Assembly: GCA_035610365.1 (NCBI GenBank)
Contig: CM069432.1
Coordinates: 222,540,532 to 222,604,531 of the forward strand
DNA: 64,000 nt
Direction: 5' to 3'
Source: Aquatica leii
Taxonomy: Eukaryota; Arthropoda; Insecta; Coleoptera; Lampyridae
The notes below the pieces were generated by a model, which was not told the origin of the DNA, did no database searches, and saw only the letters and a program-made list of their open reading frames with translations. Below are positions 47,901-58,740 of the stretch, piece by piece; the first letter of the stretch is position 1, and each line of letters opens with the position of its first letter. The position numbers were made by a program, and so were the translations under genes.

Positions 47901-48310
47901 ATTTTATCTGTTCGTAACACCCACGACTCTGCATTGATGTCGGAACTGTGACTACTAAATATGGGAATTAACTTGCATGAAGCATGCAAGTTATTTGAAA
48001 CGGTTTAATCGTACTGTCTAGAACTTTCATTAAAAGAAATGACTGCTGTTACTGTTGCTTGGATAATGTACTCATTTGCAATGATTCTGGTAGGGTTTCA
48101 GTTTTGTCGTTAATGTTGGCCATTTTCAAAAGTAGGTTAAAACGTGGACACAATAAGTCGTAAAATATTTGCAAAATCGCCAAGTTAACACGCGAGGTGA
48201 AATAGTAATCGTATTCGTATTCGAATCTTACCTTTGTACTGTAGAACTTCTTGTTGCTTAAATGTTTATTTAAATCAAAAGCATACAAATGTAAAATGTA
48301 TGTGTCAGGG
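44948..48310 (-). mobile_element. Gypsy-type LTR retrotransposon fossil, broken
   Basis: Read on the minus strand: LTR-like block (48310-48231), gag-like region (about 48.1-47.5 kb), protease (VDSGSVISLL, about 47.3 kb), reverse transcriptase (about 46.8-46.25 kb, including YLDLKNSFHHI), RNase H (KLHCDAGSVAYGAIL, about 46.05 kb), and integrase (HEHFGHYGSDKTIECI, about 45.5 kb, to about 44.95 kb). The domain order protease-RT-RNase H-integrase is Gypsy-like. The frame is broken in many places (on the order of ten). The integrase end abuts the pogo-family element, and an LTR-like block on its far side (41.79-41.86 kb) may be the matching LTR. Confidence 0.88.
48231..48310 (-). repeat. LTR-like block at the 5' end of the Gypsy fossil
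   Basis: On the minus strand it begins TGACACATACATTTTAC and matches 41790-41863. Its full extent is uncertain. A GAATACG hexamer run follows it at about 48.19-48.23 kb. Confidence 0.45.
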
Positions 48311-48539
48311 TAAAACAAAAAAACCTTAACGTTTTAAAAACTGTAAACCTCCTTTTCTTAGCGGGAACGCCTAGTAACTTTTTGTATTCCCAATTAAAAT
48401 TTTAATATGTACTGAGTAAACCAACTTTAAACGACTTTAAACGACTTCATTAAGAAATAAAATATGTATAATACCACTGGCCGACAAATCTGTATAAATA
48501 TTACGGCGAAACTAAACGTTTTCAGGTTTCAACAGGAAA

Positions 48540-49480
48540 AAATAATTTAGAACCTGTGCAACAAAGTACTACAATAAATGTTGATGAAAACCATTCTGTT
48601 ACTAAAGTAATTGATATTATTGTGTAGATAGATGTAGTAAAATAATATGTATTTTTGTTTTAAAGAAACCTGTACAGATGGAGGAATTACTTATTGAAGA
48701 AGATCTCGATTTTAGTGTTTCCAATTTCTTACCTATCAGTATCGACAAAAATTTAAAAAAAATGTAAATGATAAAAATGAAACTGCGGCGGCGAATAAAA
48801 TCTAAAAAAAAAGAGTTTGCACGTTTTCAGGAAGAATTGCGAGAAATAAAGCACCTCACCTAAGAAGCCTATGTAATGTAAAAAACAGTGTATTAATGAA
48901 ATTCCCCGTCAAAGAAGATATTAAGAAATAATTTTAACAAAGAGATTATAACCAAAGAAAGGCGTGAGTACACAGCCAATAAATTCTAAAAGAAAAAAAG
49001 CGCAAGATAATAAAAGAACCAATAGGAAAACAAAATAAAGCTCCAACTTAGTTTTCCAAATGAACAAAGAGATTTCAAAAAAGTACGTGAAATGTTTTTC
49101 CTTAAAACTTTTGGTTTCATGAAAAAACCATAAAACTATAGTTTTAAAAAACACTCTCATTGGGATGATTGCGTAAAAACTTAATTTACATGGATGTCAT
49201 GTTTCAAAAAATAAAAACAATAGTGATATCATAAGACAACATATATTGAATGAAAACAAAAATATCTTTAATTTAGATTACTTTGTTAAGGCTGTTGAAA
49301 GTTCAACCTCTAAACGAATAAAAGTAATATGTGTGGAAACAGAAGATATTTTAGCGTAGACTAGTAGAGATTCCAAATCAATGTTAAATAGTCAAAATCA
49401 AAAACGACATTTTCTTGCTGACATGTCTGTTGTTCAATATCCGATAAGAAAAAATTAATCGTATTTTAATTAGTTCTCTT
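48540..49480 (+). pseudogene. Decayed coding remnant of unknown multicopy insect family
   Basis: Short frames give NLEPVQQSTTINVDENHS (48.55 kb), then after an AG border KKPVQMEELLIEEDLDFSVS (48.67-48.72 kb). Next come KRVCTFSGRIARNKAPHLRS (48.80-48.87 kb), LSFPNEQRDFKKVREMFFLK then TFGFMKK (49.05-49.13 kb), and NNSDIIRQHILNENKNIF (49.22-49.27 kb). The order (a conserved basic block with C, then a QRDF...V-R--FL-TFG-like block, then a -I--HI--F block) resembles an unnamed family repeated in many insect genomes. I cannot name it and the copy is heavily broken. Confidence 0.3.
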
Positions 49481-50816
49481 TGTGCCAACAAATAGAAAAA
49501 ATTTCTGGGTAAATTTGCATGAAAACGAAGCGGAATATCTAATTACATATTTAAAATAACTAACTTTTTTATTGTTTTTGCGAATTCGATAAATTTGTTG
49601 CATCTTAACATTCATTTTATATTACTTACTACTGAAAGTAGTGATGAGTTGAAACAAGGAGCAATATGTGATTTTTTTCAGCTTACACTAGAAATTTATT
49701 TTCTTATTTTCTAAAAAATTACTAGTAATTAATTAAATCTATGACTAGCCAGTTTAACTTAACAACTTATGTACATAGAGCGTTGTTAGCGCAAACGTTT
49801 GATTTTTGGAAATTTTTCATAACTTCACTTAACTGAATTAAACTATTCCGTTTCCTTTCTTAGAATTCTGATAACTGTTCTTCTTAATTGTTAAAAATGA
49901 CGTTTAGTATTTAAAACCTGCTGCTGATTTTGTGTTTGTTAAAAACATAATTTTATCAGCCAAATGAAAAGAAAATTAAGGTAAATCGAGCAAATTTCTG
50001 AGTGAATCAAATCCTCAATTAATTTTGGAATTAGGTAGTATGCGCCACACTTCAACAAGCTGTAGAAGAATCTACTGACGACTTTCGTGTGGCCGAAAGA
50101 TTTGGTTCTCTTCGAGAAAGCCGTTTCTGTTACATTCATTTTCAATTGGTGTGTTTAAGTTCATAACGTTATCACTCGCGCGATAAATATTTTATTTAAA
50201 AATTAACGTCAATTTTAATAAGGGATTTTCCGTATTTTTGTGCTAAGTTGTTTAATATTACAAACAATGTTCAAAAGTGGTTTGAATGTTTTCGTGGTAA
50301 CGAGGTCTACAGTCTTTGCAGACGTCACTGTTATTGCTGGTTGCTGTCCTAACATTTCTAAAAAAGATGCAAAATTTTATCTATGTATTCTGGACAAGTT
50401 AATTGGAAAATCCAATTTTAAAAAAACTTAACGACAAATATTAATTAAAAATTCTACTTTGGCTAAGAAAAATCAGGTTCCTACAAAAAAATTTTAGTTT
50501 AGTTTACTCGATCCGAACCATCTTTGCTGAGCTTCATAGTACTGACACTGATAGCGGAGTAAGGTTTGTAAGGTTTTTTTCAACAATTATAATTTCGCAT
50601 TTTGATAGAAAAACCGGGACATGGGACTTTTTGAGTTATTGGTGCATAATATACTAAATGGTTAAGTCGTCTAGCCAAATTACATTATTTATAAACGTAT
50701 TTTTCTAGAGAGGCAGAATCCGTTATCGCCAGCTTTCCATTAACCAAAGCAAATTATAAAATTGCTTATCAAGCCTTAAAAACACCAAAACGATAGACCT
50801 CTATCCGGAATGTACT
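49481..50816. other. No recognisable gene
   Basis: AT-rich DNA between the unknown remnant and the Tc1-type element; only short, unconvincing ORFs. Confidence 0.45.
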
Positions 50817-50818
50817 TA

Positions 50819-52214
50819 CAGTATTGGACATATAACCGCAACACTACCTGTGCTATATAAAATTCTATTGTATTTTGAAATCGGATTATCTTTTGGATAT
50901 TGTTTTCTTATAACGCTTTTACATGTTTTATTTACGGTTTATTCGTTACAAAATTGCATTTTTAAAATATATTTTAGTCTTATTTATACTTTGGAACAGC
51001 CAAGATCGTAAAGCTATGGCAAATTATAAGTTATTTAAGTCAAGAAAATGTTGTAATAATAGCTTTAAATAAAGAAAACTTTTCTGTACGGGCAATTAGA
51101 CGTCGAATGAAGTGTAGCCCTTCAACTGAGTTAGTTTTTAAAAAAATATGCAGAAACCGGTAGGATGGAAAATAAAAAACGTAGTTAGGGATGATCGAAT
51201 TTTACAACGACTGTGTCTTGCAAATAGGGCATCGACATCAACAGAACTACGATCGGAATGGAATGAAGCCACTGGTGTTTCGGTTTCTACAAAAACTGTG
51301 CGACGTAGATTAAAATCTATGGGTTTAAAAGCGCAACGTTCTGCTCGAAAACCTCTATTAACCCAAAAAATGAAGAAAAGCCGGCTTAATTGGGCAGTAC
51401 AACATAAGAACTGGAGAGAATCCATATTTAATGTGAACGTTTAAAGAACGAATGCCTCAAAAATACAGAGAAGTTTCCTACAAGTGTGATGCTTTTCAAG
51501 CAAAGGTTTGGGTTATTTTCGCATTATAGATGGGACTGTGAAAGCACAAGACTACATTCAAATGTTAAAAGAATGTTTGTTGCCTACTATTAAAAAACGA
51601 TTTAAAACTGTAAAACAGTGTGTCTTTCAAGATGATTCATACAGCGAAAATAGTAAGTATTTTTAATGTCTCTTTATTTTTGTATTACTTATAATAATAG
51701 ACGTAACAGTCCGGATTTAAACCCGATAGAAAATTGCTGGTTTGAAATTTCAAAGAAAGTTGCAAAAAAAACAAAAAAGACTTAAAGCAGCCATTGAAAA
51801 AGTATGGAAAGAAGATTTAGAAATTGATTACCTGAAGAATTTGGTTAAATCTATGCAAAGTCGAATTCAGGAGGTAATTGATGCTAAGGGAGGTTCCACA
51901 AAATATTAATTTAAAAAATATGTAAAATTGTACCTAAATCTAATCTAGTTATAATAAAGTTTTAATTAAAAAAAATCCTATGATTAACCTACTTTTAGTG
52001 TATTTTAATTGACTGCTAATTACAGGAATTTGAAAATTTCAATGTTAAAACGAATAATATAACTTTTGGTAATTTTGTTTTTGGTCATAAATAAGTCATA
52101 AATAAAGAAAGCAAAAGGTCGTAAGAAAACAATAAGCAGAAAAGAATCCGGTTTCAAAATACATTAGAATTTTATGTAACACGTGCAGTGTTGCGCTTCA
52201 TATTTCCAATACTG
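50819..52214 (+). mobile_element. Tc1-type DNA transposon with long TIRs
   Basis: The left end is CAGTATTGGACATATAACCG (50819). The right end reversed (from 52214) is CAGTATTGGAAATATGAAGC. Both continue with GCAACACT and TATTTTGAAA blocks, so the TIRs extend for roughly 70 bp clearly and perhaps 140 bp with gaps. TA flanks both ends (50817-50818, 52215-52216). The length, 1,396 bp, and the single gene fit Tc1 elements. Long TIRs are known in some Tc1 subgroups such as Minos. Confidence 0.93.
51016..51909 (+). pseudogene. Tc1-type transposase (broken, catalytic segment deleted)
   Basis: It starts MANYKLFKSR at 51016, then after a one-base frame change VVIIALNKENFSVRAIRRRM (first helix-turn-helix). 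A second HTH follows: STSTELRSEWNEATGVSVST then KTVRRRLKSMGLKA. NWAVQHKNWRESIF should lead into the first catalytic Asp, but the usual TDES block is missing and a stop is met at about 51.44 kb. The next parts are RMPQKYREVSYK, IIDGTVKAQDYIQMLKECLL, CVFQDDSYSEN (second Asp), SPDLNPIENCWFEISKKVAK (third acidic residue region) and a C-terminal tail to about 51909. About five breaks. Confidence 0.9.
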
Positions 52215-52329
52215 TAGATAACAGTCTAAATTTTAAGCGTCTCGTTTCACTTATTTAAGACGGACTTAAATCTTATCTTCAAGTACACCAAAATGCAGCC
52301 AGTACTTTAACAGCACTTCTAATTATCCA

Positions 52330-52880
52330 CTTCTGAATTTAAATTACGTTTTTTGACAAAAGTCAAACCAAAACTGCTTATAGCCGCTACTTCAGTTTTC
52401 AAGCCGCGTTTTTCTAACTTACATATTAAGACTAATAAAGTTAATTTTACGTTCAATCGCTCCTCTTCATCACCTAAACGTTGCCCTCTATGCAAATCTG
52501 GTCACAGTAATCACACTCGTTGTTTTAATTATCTCAGAGATAATTTAATAACAGATTGTAAATTTGAGCGGTCGTGCTTTTATTGTGGCAGTCGTAAATA
52601 TCATTTATTACTGTATTTAGGTAAACAAAATATTCTAATCTTGTACTTTTGAAACAAACTACTTTTTCAATTAATTTTCTACCTGCTTAAACAATGTCTT
52701 GTTGATTTTCGCCTACTCTACTACTAAGGTCGTTGCGGTGATCTTTTCCTTCTTAGAGCAGTTCTGGATCCAGGTTTGCAAGTCTCTTCTATTACAAGCA
52801 CATGGTTAAAAGTTTAATGATAAAGTAGTTTGTCCTCCTGTTAGTCAAGTGGTAGTTAGTTCTAGATTTTTATCTTCTTT
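52330..52880 (+). mobile_element. BEL/Pao-like LTR retrotransposon scrap (gag end and protease)
   Basis: A zinc-knuckle region (RCPLCKSGHSNHTRCFNYL, then a second Cys pair) is followed at about 52.74-52.80 kb by a protease-like start (LRAVLDPGLQVSSITST) of the BEL type. It is broken in a few places and no LTR, reverse transcriptase or integrase is attached. It stops just before the palindrome at 52.9 kb. It is a different lineage from the element at 32-38 kb, as far as the short overlap shows. Confidence 0.65.
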
Positions 52881-52899
52881 AGGAGGGGCAATAAAAACC

Positions 52900-52983
52900 A
52901 CTCTAAACTGTTTTTATGGCTACGTTTCGTGCCTCTAGTGTGCACTAGAGGCACGAAACGTAGCCATAAAAACAGTTTAGAGT
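52900..52983. repeat. Perfect palindrome, 41-bp arms, 2-bp centre
   Basis: The arms 52900-52940 and 52943-52983 are exact reverse complements, with TG in the centre. Each arm, read outward, contains CTAGAGGCACGAAACGTAGC, which resembles the 3' half of a hammerhead core (helix II strand, GAAAC, GTA, then GC). The structure would form a very stable hairpin. Confidence 0.95.
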
Positions 52984-55900
52984 ACTCTAAGTACTGTTGA
53001 GTGTGTAATGAAATCTTGTTACCAGCTTTGATGCGTGTGACCAAACATTGTACGCTTCTATCTACGAGCTGTTGAAACTCCTGTGCACATTTCCTGTAAC
53101 AACATGCACTCCAGAAATGTCTTTTTTAACAATGAAGATGATAAAGACTTACCTCAGGAATTCCACTACTTACTAAATCTTATAAAATTAATTTGTTACA
53201 GACACGATTAAATAGGTACTTTCCATGTCATACCATCAAAAAATTAATATAACTGTTGACAAAGTTATAGATAACTTTGGAAGGAAACCCAGGAAGATAG
53301 ATTTTGTCATATATAAGAGAATCAGTGTACGTATTCAATGAATGTTGTGGATTATTGCATCAAAAAGTTTCTTATTATTATTATTATTTATTACACCCTA
53401 AATTCCAATCCTATTTACGCCACCATACTGTTTAAAAACCACGATTAGAAATTGTCATCAGACATAAAGAAAAAAGAAGTTAAAGAGAAACTCCCATTGC
53501 ATTCGTAAAAAAAATACCAGAATTGTTGCTCAAACATTTAGCAATGTTTCCCAGGAAGCTTTTATGAGTAATAGATCTTTAAAAGTTTTTACAGATGTCT
53601 CCCAATCCAACGAATAAAAAACATAATTTCGTAAAAACTGCTACACGTGGAAGATCGATACATTTTCCAAAAAAATTTATATTTAATATTTTCTTTTGTC
53701 AGCTATAAACAGTTCAATAAGTTTAATTTTAACCAATTATTTTTCAATATAGTTTTATAATATTGTTTGATTTATTTTAGATCTTAATGTAGTAATTAGA
53801 AACGCAAAAATAAAAAAAACAAGTGGTTACTCAATATTAAAATTATAATGAAATGAAAGTAAGAATTTATTTAATTAGATACATGTACAAGTTAGTAAGA
53901 ATGTTTTTGATATTAATAATAATAACATTAATCTTTACTTCAAACAAACTATTAATAAAATATTGCAATAACAAAAAACATTATTTCCTAAGAAACGTCT
54001 ATAAATGAACATAAAATAAATAAAGAAATATGATATAAATCAGAAACACAATTTATTACGGTAGATTTATATTTCTTTGTATGTTGTTTACTAAATAAGC
54101 AAAAATATAAAAAATGTTTTTATTTCACGTTATTATTTGTTTTATTAAAGAATTTTGAATTTAAATTTAATCAGATACCTAACTTAAAAAAATTGCATTT
54201 TTACTAATTAAAACAATTTTTAAATGTGCTTATCTAAACACTAAAATAATAGTATTTATAGTTCTATTACTAAAAACATATAATAATTAAATTTTAATTG
54301 AAAAACTATTACTTATATATCTTAACGATACAACTTACATCAAAAAGATATTAATCTCGGCGGAACTGTATTACAATTATCATGTTTCTTATTAAAAAGA
54401 AATGCTTTTATTAAAAGTTTAACAATAACAATAATAATAATATATTGTGCGAGAGCTATAACTAAGAATGTTCAAGAAAATGTGTTAATGAATCAGTTTT
54501 AGTCTGATGAGACTTTGAGATCGTTATTTGAGTACGATCGAAGTCGAAAGTAATAGATGCATAATAACCAAAGTTAAAGAAAAGGCACGAATCTAAATTA
54601 ACATGTTGAAAAAAGCTTTACAAAATTGCTCCTCTGCTAAAATAAATTATACTTTAAACTTTGCTTATTTAAGCTTTTGTTTATTTCTACGTTTAATAAT
54701 AAAAGAACCATTAGTTTACGATAAAAAATTCTTTTTGAACATAAAATAAACTTTTATAAAACACAATTTACATTGTGCTTCAATTTTTTCTTATTAATAT
54801 ATAAAATTTAGACTAAAATGTGCACCAATTTAAAATAATTTAATAATGTTTCTAATATTTTCTAACTTTAATTATAATTTATAACAAGGGTAATAATTAA
54901 ACATTTATAATCTCTAACAACCAACATTCTTTGGTTAGTGATAATGTTTGCTGGAATATGATTGATGAGTTAAAGCTTGATTTAGAGCAACAAGTTCAAT
55001 TAATCTTTATTAAAATGCATAGTTATTCGTGGACGGCAGAAAATTACTTAATTCTTGTCTGTAAACTTTAGAACAATAACTTAAGTAATTTTTTTAACTT
55101 AATAGTTAAACGCTTTAAATTATTTAAACCTTATTTCATTATATGTATAAAGTTTATATGTTTTCTAATTATTTTTTGATTAAGAATTATTATTAATCAA
55201 TAATTGTTTTCATGCAGTAAAACATAATAGACGCCACACACAATTGATTTCCGACGATAGTTATCTAAACTTCAATTCGTAATATTGTATGTTTGTTTTT
55301 ATTATGCAAACTCCAGTTAAACCAAATATAAAAATTGCACATACCTTTTTACAAAAATGTCTGTACAATTATAGCAAAATCTTTTATGTGACTTTAATAG
55401 TTAAGTATTTGACGACAACATACCAAACATAAAACCAAAAATATTTTTCAAACGTTTAATAAAGTATAAGTTGCCACATATAACATAAATGTTTAATCAT
55501 TATTAGAAATATTATTGTATTTACTTACTTATCTGTAATTCCTTTAAACAGCACTCATAAATTTAAAATCTTCAAAAATATTTTTAGTAGATAGACAATG
55601 TGTGTATTTAATACACGCTAACTCGAAATTGCTTCTTCAGAAATAAGTTTTCTTGCATTTGATAGGAATAATTTTTGGTTATTTTTCATTTTTTAATGGC
55701 ATTTTAGCTCAATGTTACAATGTAACTTTAAATTTTTTTGACGTTTTTAAATTTACCATTACTTTAATTTTGAATTTTTCAGTGCTTGTTAAGTACACAT
55801 GCACTTGAGTCTGTATTAGGTCTATTGTTATTGTCATGAACTAAGATTGCATTATAATTTATTGGTTTAATCAGTCATGAATATTTTGTTTCAGTTGTAA

Positions 55901-58100
55901 AGATTTGGATTGTAATTTAATATTGCTTTTATTTCGAGTAAGCTCATTTAAGTTATTCTTTTTTGCTGACATTGTTGAGAACGTTTTTTTGTGAAACTTA
56001 TTGTGTGTCATGCTTTCTTATTGCATTTTTAGTTTATTTGCTTATGGGTATTCATTTTTAGAGGATTTTTCATCAATTTAAAAATTCAGTAAGTGAAACC
56101 GATGTATTATATACTACTAAATGTAGCAATAATGCGAGTTTTATTAAGAGGTATAAAGTAGTGCGTAATGAATTTGTAAACTTTTACGTAAGAAGTTTTG
56201 TTACTACAATATCGGTTTTTATTTGTTCATCAAATTGTAATTCAACTCTAGAATTATGTTGTGGAAATTTAGCTTTGCTTAATACGTAATTAATCATCGT
56301 TTTCAAAGCAAATTCTTTAGCCATCGTACTATTTTGTTTTTCACTCACATTGCTCGCATTCAGGAAAACTATCTACATAAATCTCTAAAACCAGAACCAC
56401 TTTATTCGAGTGTACCTTCTGATAATACTAGGTATTTGTTGCAATATACCGTTTGTATTGCAAATAATGGCAAGACGTTTTGACGTAACAGTTTTGTGTA
56501 ACGACTCATTTCGTTGTGCATTTGGTATATGCTTAAATAAATCACTCATTTAAAATTTGTGGCTGCAATTTTGCCCTGCAATTTTAATTATGTCAAATTT
56601 GTTTATTGTGATTTTTTATAACTAATTCAGATTTTTTAAATTTAAAACTCAGTTTAGTCTATTAGTAACTCCTTGCCTTGTTTTTAACTTTGTTAATGTA
56701 TTTTCAATTTTTTAACCATGTAATAAATGTTAGGTTGTTAAATTGTAGCAAAGTTTTTGATAAAGTTACCTGTTTAGAAATATTGATTACAGATTACACA
56801 CTAAAAGTTAGAGGAAGTCCGAAAAAAGCAGACATCTTAACTCTTAACCTTTAGCAGGCTATAAGAAGACAACCAATAAAAACAAAAATAAAACAATGAC
56901 AAAGTTTTACTTAGAATTGTTCATTATATTGCAATTGGTACCGCTATCCGTTTTGTCCAACCTACCGGATAAAGTGGATACAACTTTAGGGCAAAGTGAA
57001 ATAATTAATGAAAAACTAATCTGTGCAATTGTTATATAAAACATATGTCCTCATATGCCATGCATTTTTTGTGACTCAATTGCTTGCAAAAATTACACTG
57101 CAAGCAATCATCAATAGACTGCTCATTGATTTCAATGTAATTTTGTCGAGAAAAATAACACATATTTTTGGTCAAGATTGTACTTTCTTTTAGTGTAGTT
57201 TTTTTAGTATTTAAATCTTTGTTAATGTTAATGTTTTATTTACTATTTTGGTTTGTTTTAAGAAATTTAGTTTTTATTATTCCATTAAAAGAATGCTGGT
57301 AAGAAAACTTTTAAATTTTTTTTAATTTCCAAAGAATCGGTTTTATTTTTTGCCTTAAATACGCTACAAGGCAAGTAATAAAAATTTATAATTACTGCCG
57401 TTACAATTGAGTAGATTTTCTTTCTAAATAACAGAAATGTATAACCTTGGTGTTTTTAAATCACAGATTTATCTAATAGTATTGCTTTTGATGAGATTTT
57501 TCTGGTTTAGTTTAGTTAGTTTTCGTGATAGAGAATAATATCAAATGAATCAGTTCAGACAAAAAGACTATCTCCGTAGACAAACACTATGTTGGCTTAC
57601 CGTTCCGTTTTACATTGGCAAATGAAGAAGCACAGTACTTGTATTTTTCTTTTGTGGAGATGATTTTTAAATACCAGTAGTAATTAAAAAAACAATGTAG
57701 TTTAGAAAAGGTCTTCTTCATGTTTCCAGGGTATTAAAAGCGACACACTTTTTAGATAGACCGATCTAGGAAGAGACAGTAAATTTTTGAGCAAATCACT
57801 CTTTTCTTGCATTGGCGTATACATTTGAACTGTTACGGCCATGGGTTCCGTAGATTTGAATCAGCTAGAATATTGTCCAAAACTATACTTACTCGAGATA
57901 AACTTTGAAACGCTGTTGTTGGGTGTCTAACATCAACGTTTGTTGTTGTCGTCCCAAAGTATTGATCAGTCGTCTTTTTAAAAGAACATTCAACATTATT
58001 GAGGATAGCGCAAAATCTTTTTTTCTTGCATACATTTATATTGATTGCCTAAACCCCAGCAAATTATAACTATTTGATAACGTTAATAGAAAAGGCACAT
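52984..58100. other. Long AT-rich gene-free stretch
   Basis: About 5.1 kb with no supported gene. A short ATT-rich run lies near 53.38 kb. Around 53.06-53.16 kb a few protein-like residues (HSRNVFFNNEDDKDLPQEF) could belong to the preceding BEL-like scrap. No RNA gene, terminal repeats or tandem array were seen. Confidence 0.45.
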
Positions 58101-58139
58101 TTTAGATATGATGGAGCAAATAATCTGCCTACATATCTT

Positions 58140-58740
58140 TCCTAGATGAGTCTTCTAAAATCGATTAATTTCGTGTTTAAAATATGTTCTTAGCGCACTA
58201 TATGTGGCAACGTCCAATGGTTTGAATTTATTTAAATTTTTAAGTGGCAACGACAAGATAACGACACTGTTTTGGCTTGCATACTCTAATACTAAATACT
58301 GTTTGTGGTTTTCACAGTTGTCTAGAAGGTAGAGAATTTTTTCATACGCACTCAAATTCACTTAAAACTGAGCAAGTTCACCGAGTCTCTAAAAAAGAAC
58401 CATCCAATAGGCGATCTTGTATCTTTTTATGCATAAATATCATAAACTATGGTAAAAACAAACCTGTAGTATTGCAAGGACATACAATACTTGTAGCGTG
58501 TTTATATTCGGTGCTCAAAATGACTGCAACTTGATTCTTACTTTTGATGTAGTATGTTTGTTAAAATTTGAATTCCAGTTTCATCAACATTGTAGATCCT
58601 GGTACCGTCAATACCATGTTTTCTTGTTTGTTTACTTAACAACTTATACAACATTACCACTTGCAGACGATTGAAATCTTTAGGTTTAGCAAACGACGTT
58701 GTTTCTGACACTCTTAGGGTGATTTGTGGGTTTCTTCGTA
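58140..58740 (-). pseudogene. pogo-type transposase fragment, interrupted by LINE sequence
   Basis: Minus strand: DFVRRNPQITLRVSETTSFA, then DGTRIYNVDETGIQI (first catalytic Asp region), a badly decayed middle, ILYLLDNCENHKQYLVLEYA (second Asp) and VVILSLPLKNLNKFKPLDVA (third Asp) followed by TYSALRTYFKHEINRF. These are the DDE_1 blocks of pogo/Tigger transposases. The N-terminal half is cut off at 58740 where LINE sequence begins. Its continuation beyond 61.3 kb could not be recognised. It is a different subfamily from the pogo gene at 42-44 kb. Confidence 0.75.
58725..58740. other. Direct repeat left of the inverted LINE pair (possible TSD)
   Basis: TGTGGGTTTCTTCGTA here and CGTGGGTTTATCCGTA at 61280-61295 match at 13 of 16 positions and directly flank the LINE pair. 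Confidence 0.5.

Noticed and set aside
49939-50431. Two short frames between the unknown remnant and the Tc1-type element
   Set aside because: No domain, biased composition, no flanking structure.
52900-52983. Transcription terminator hairpin
   Set aside because: The arms are too long and perfect, there is no gene before it, and rho-independent terminators do not apply to a nuclear eukaryotic genome.
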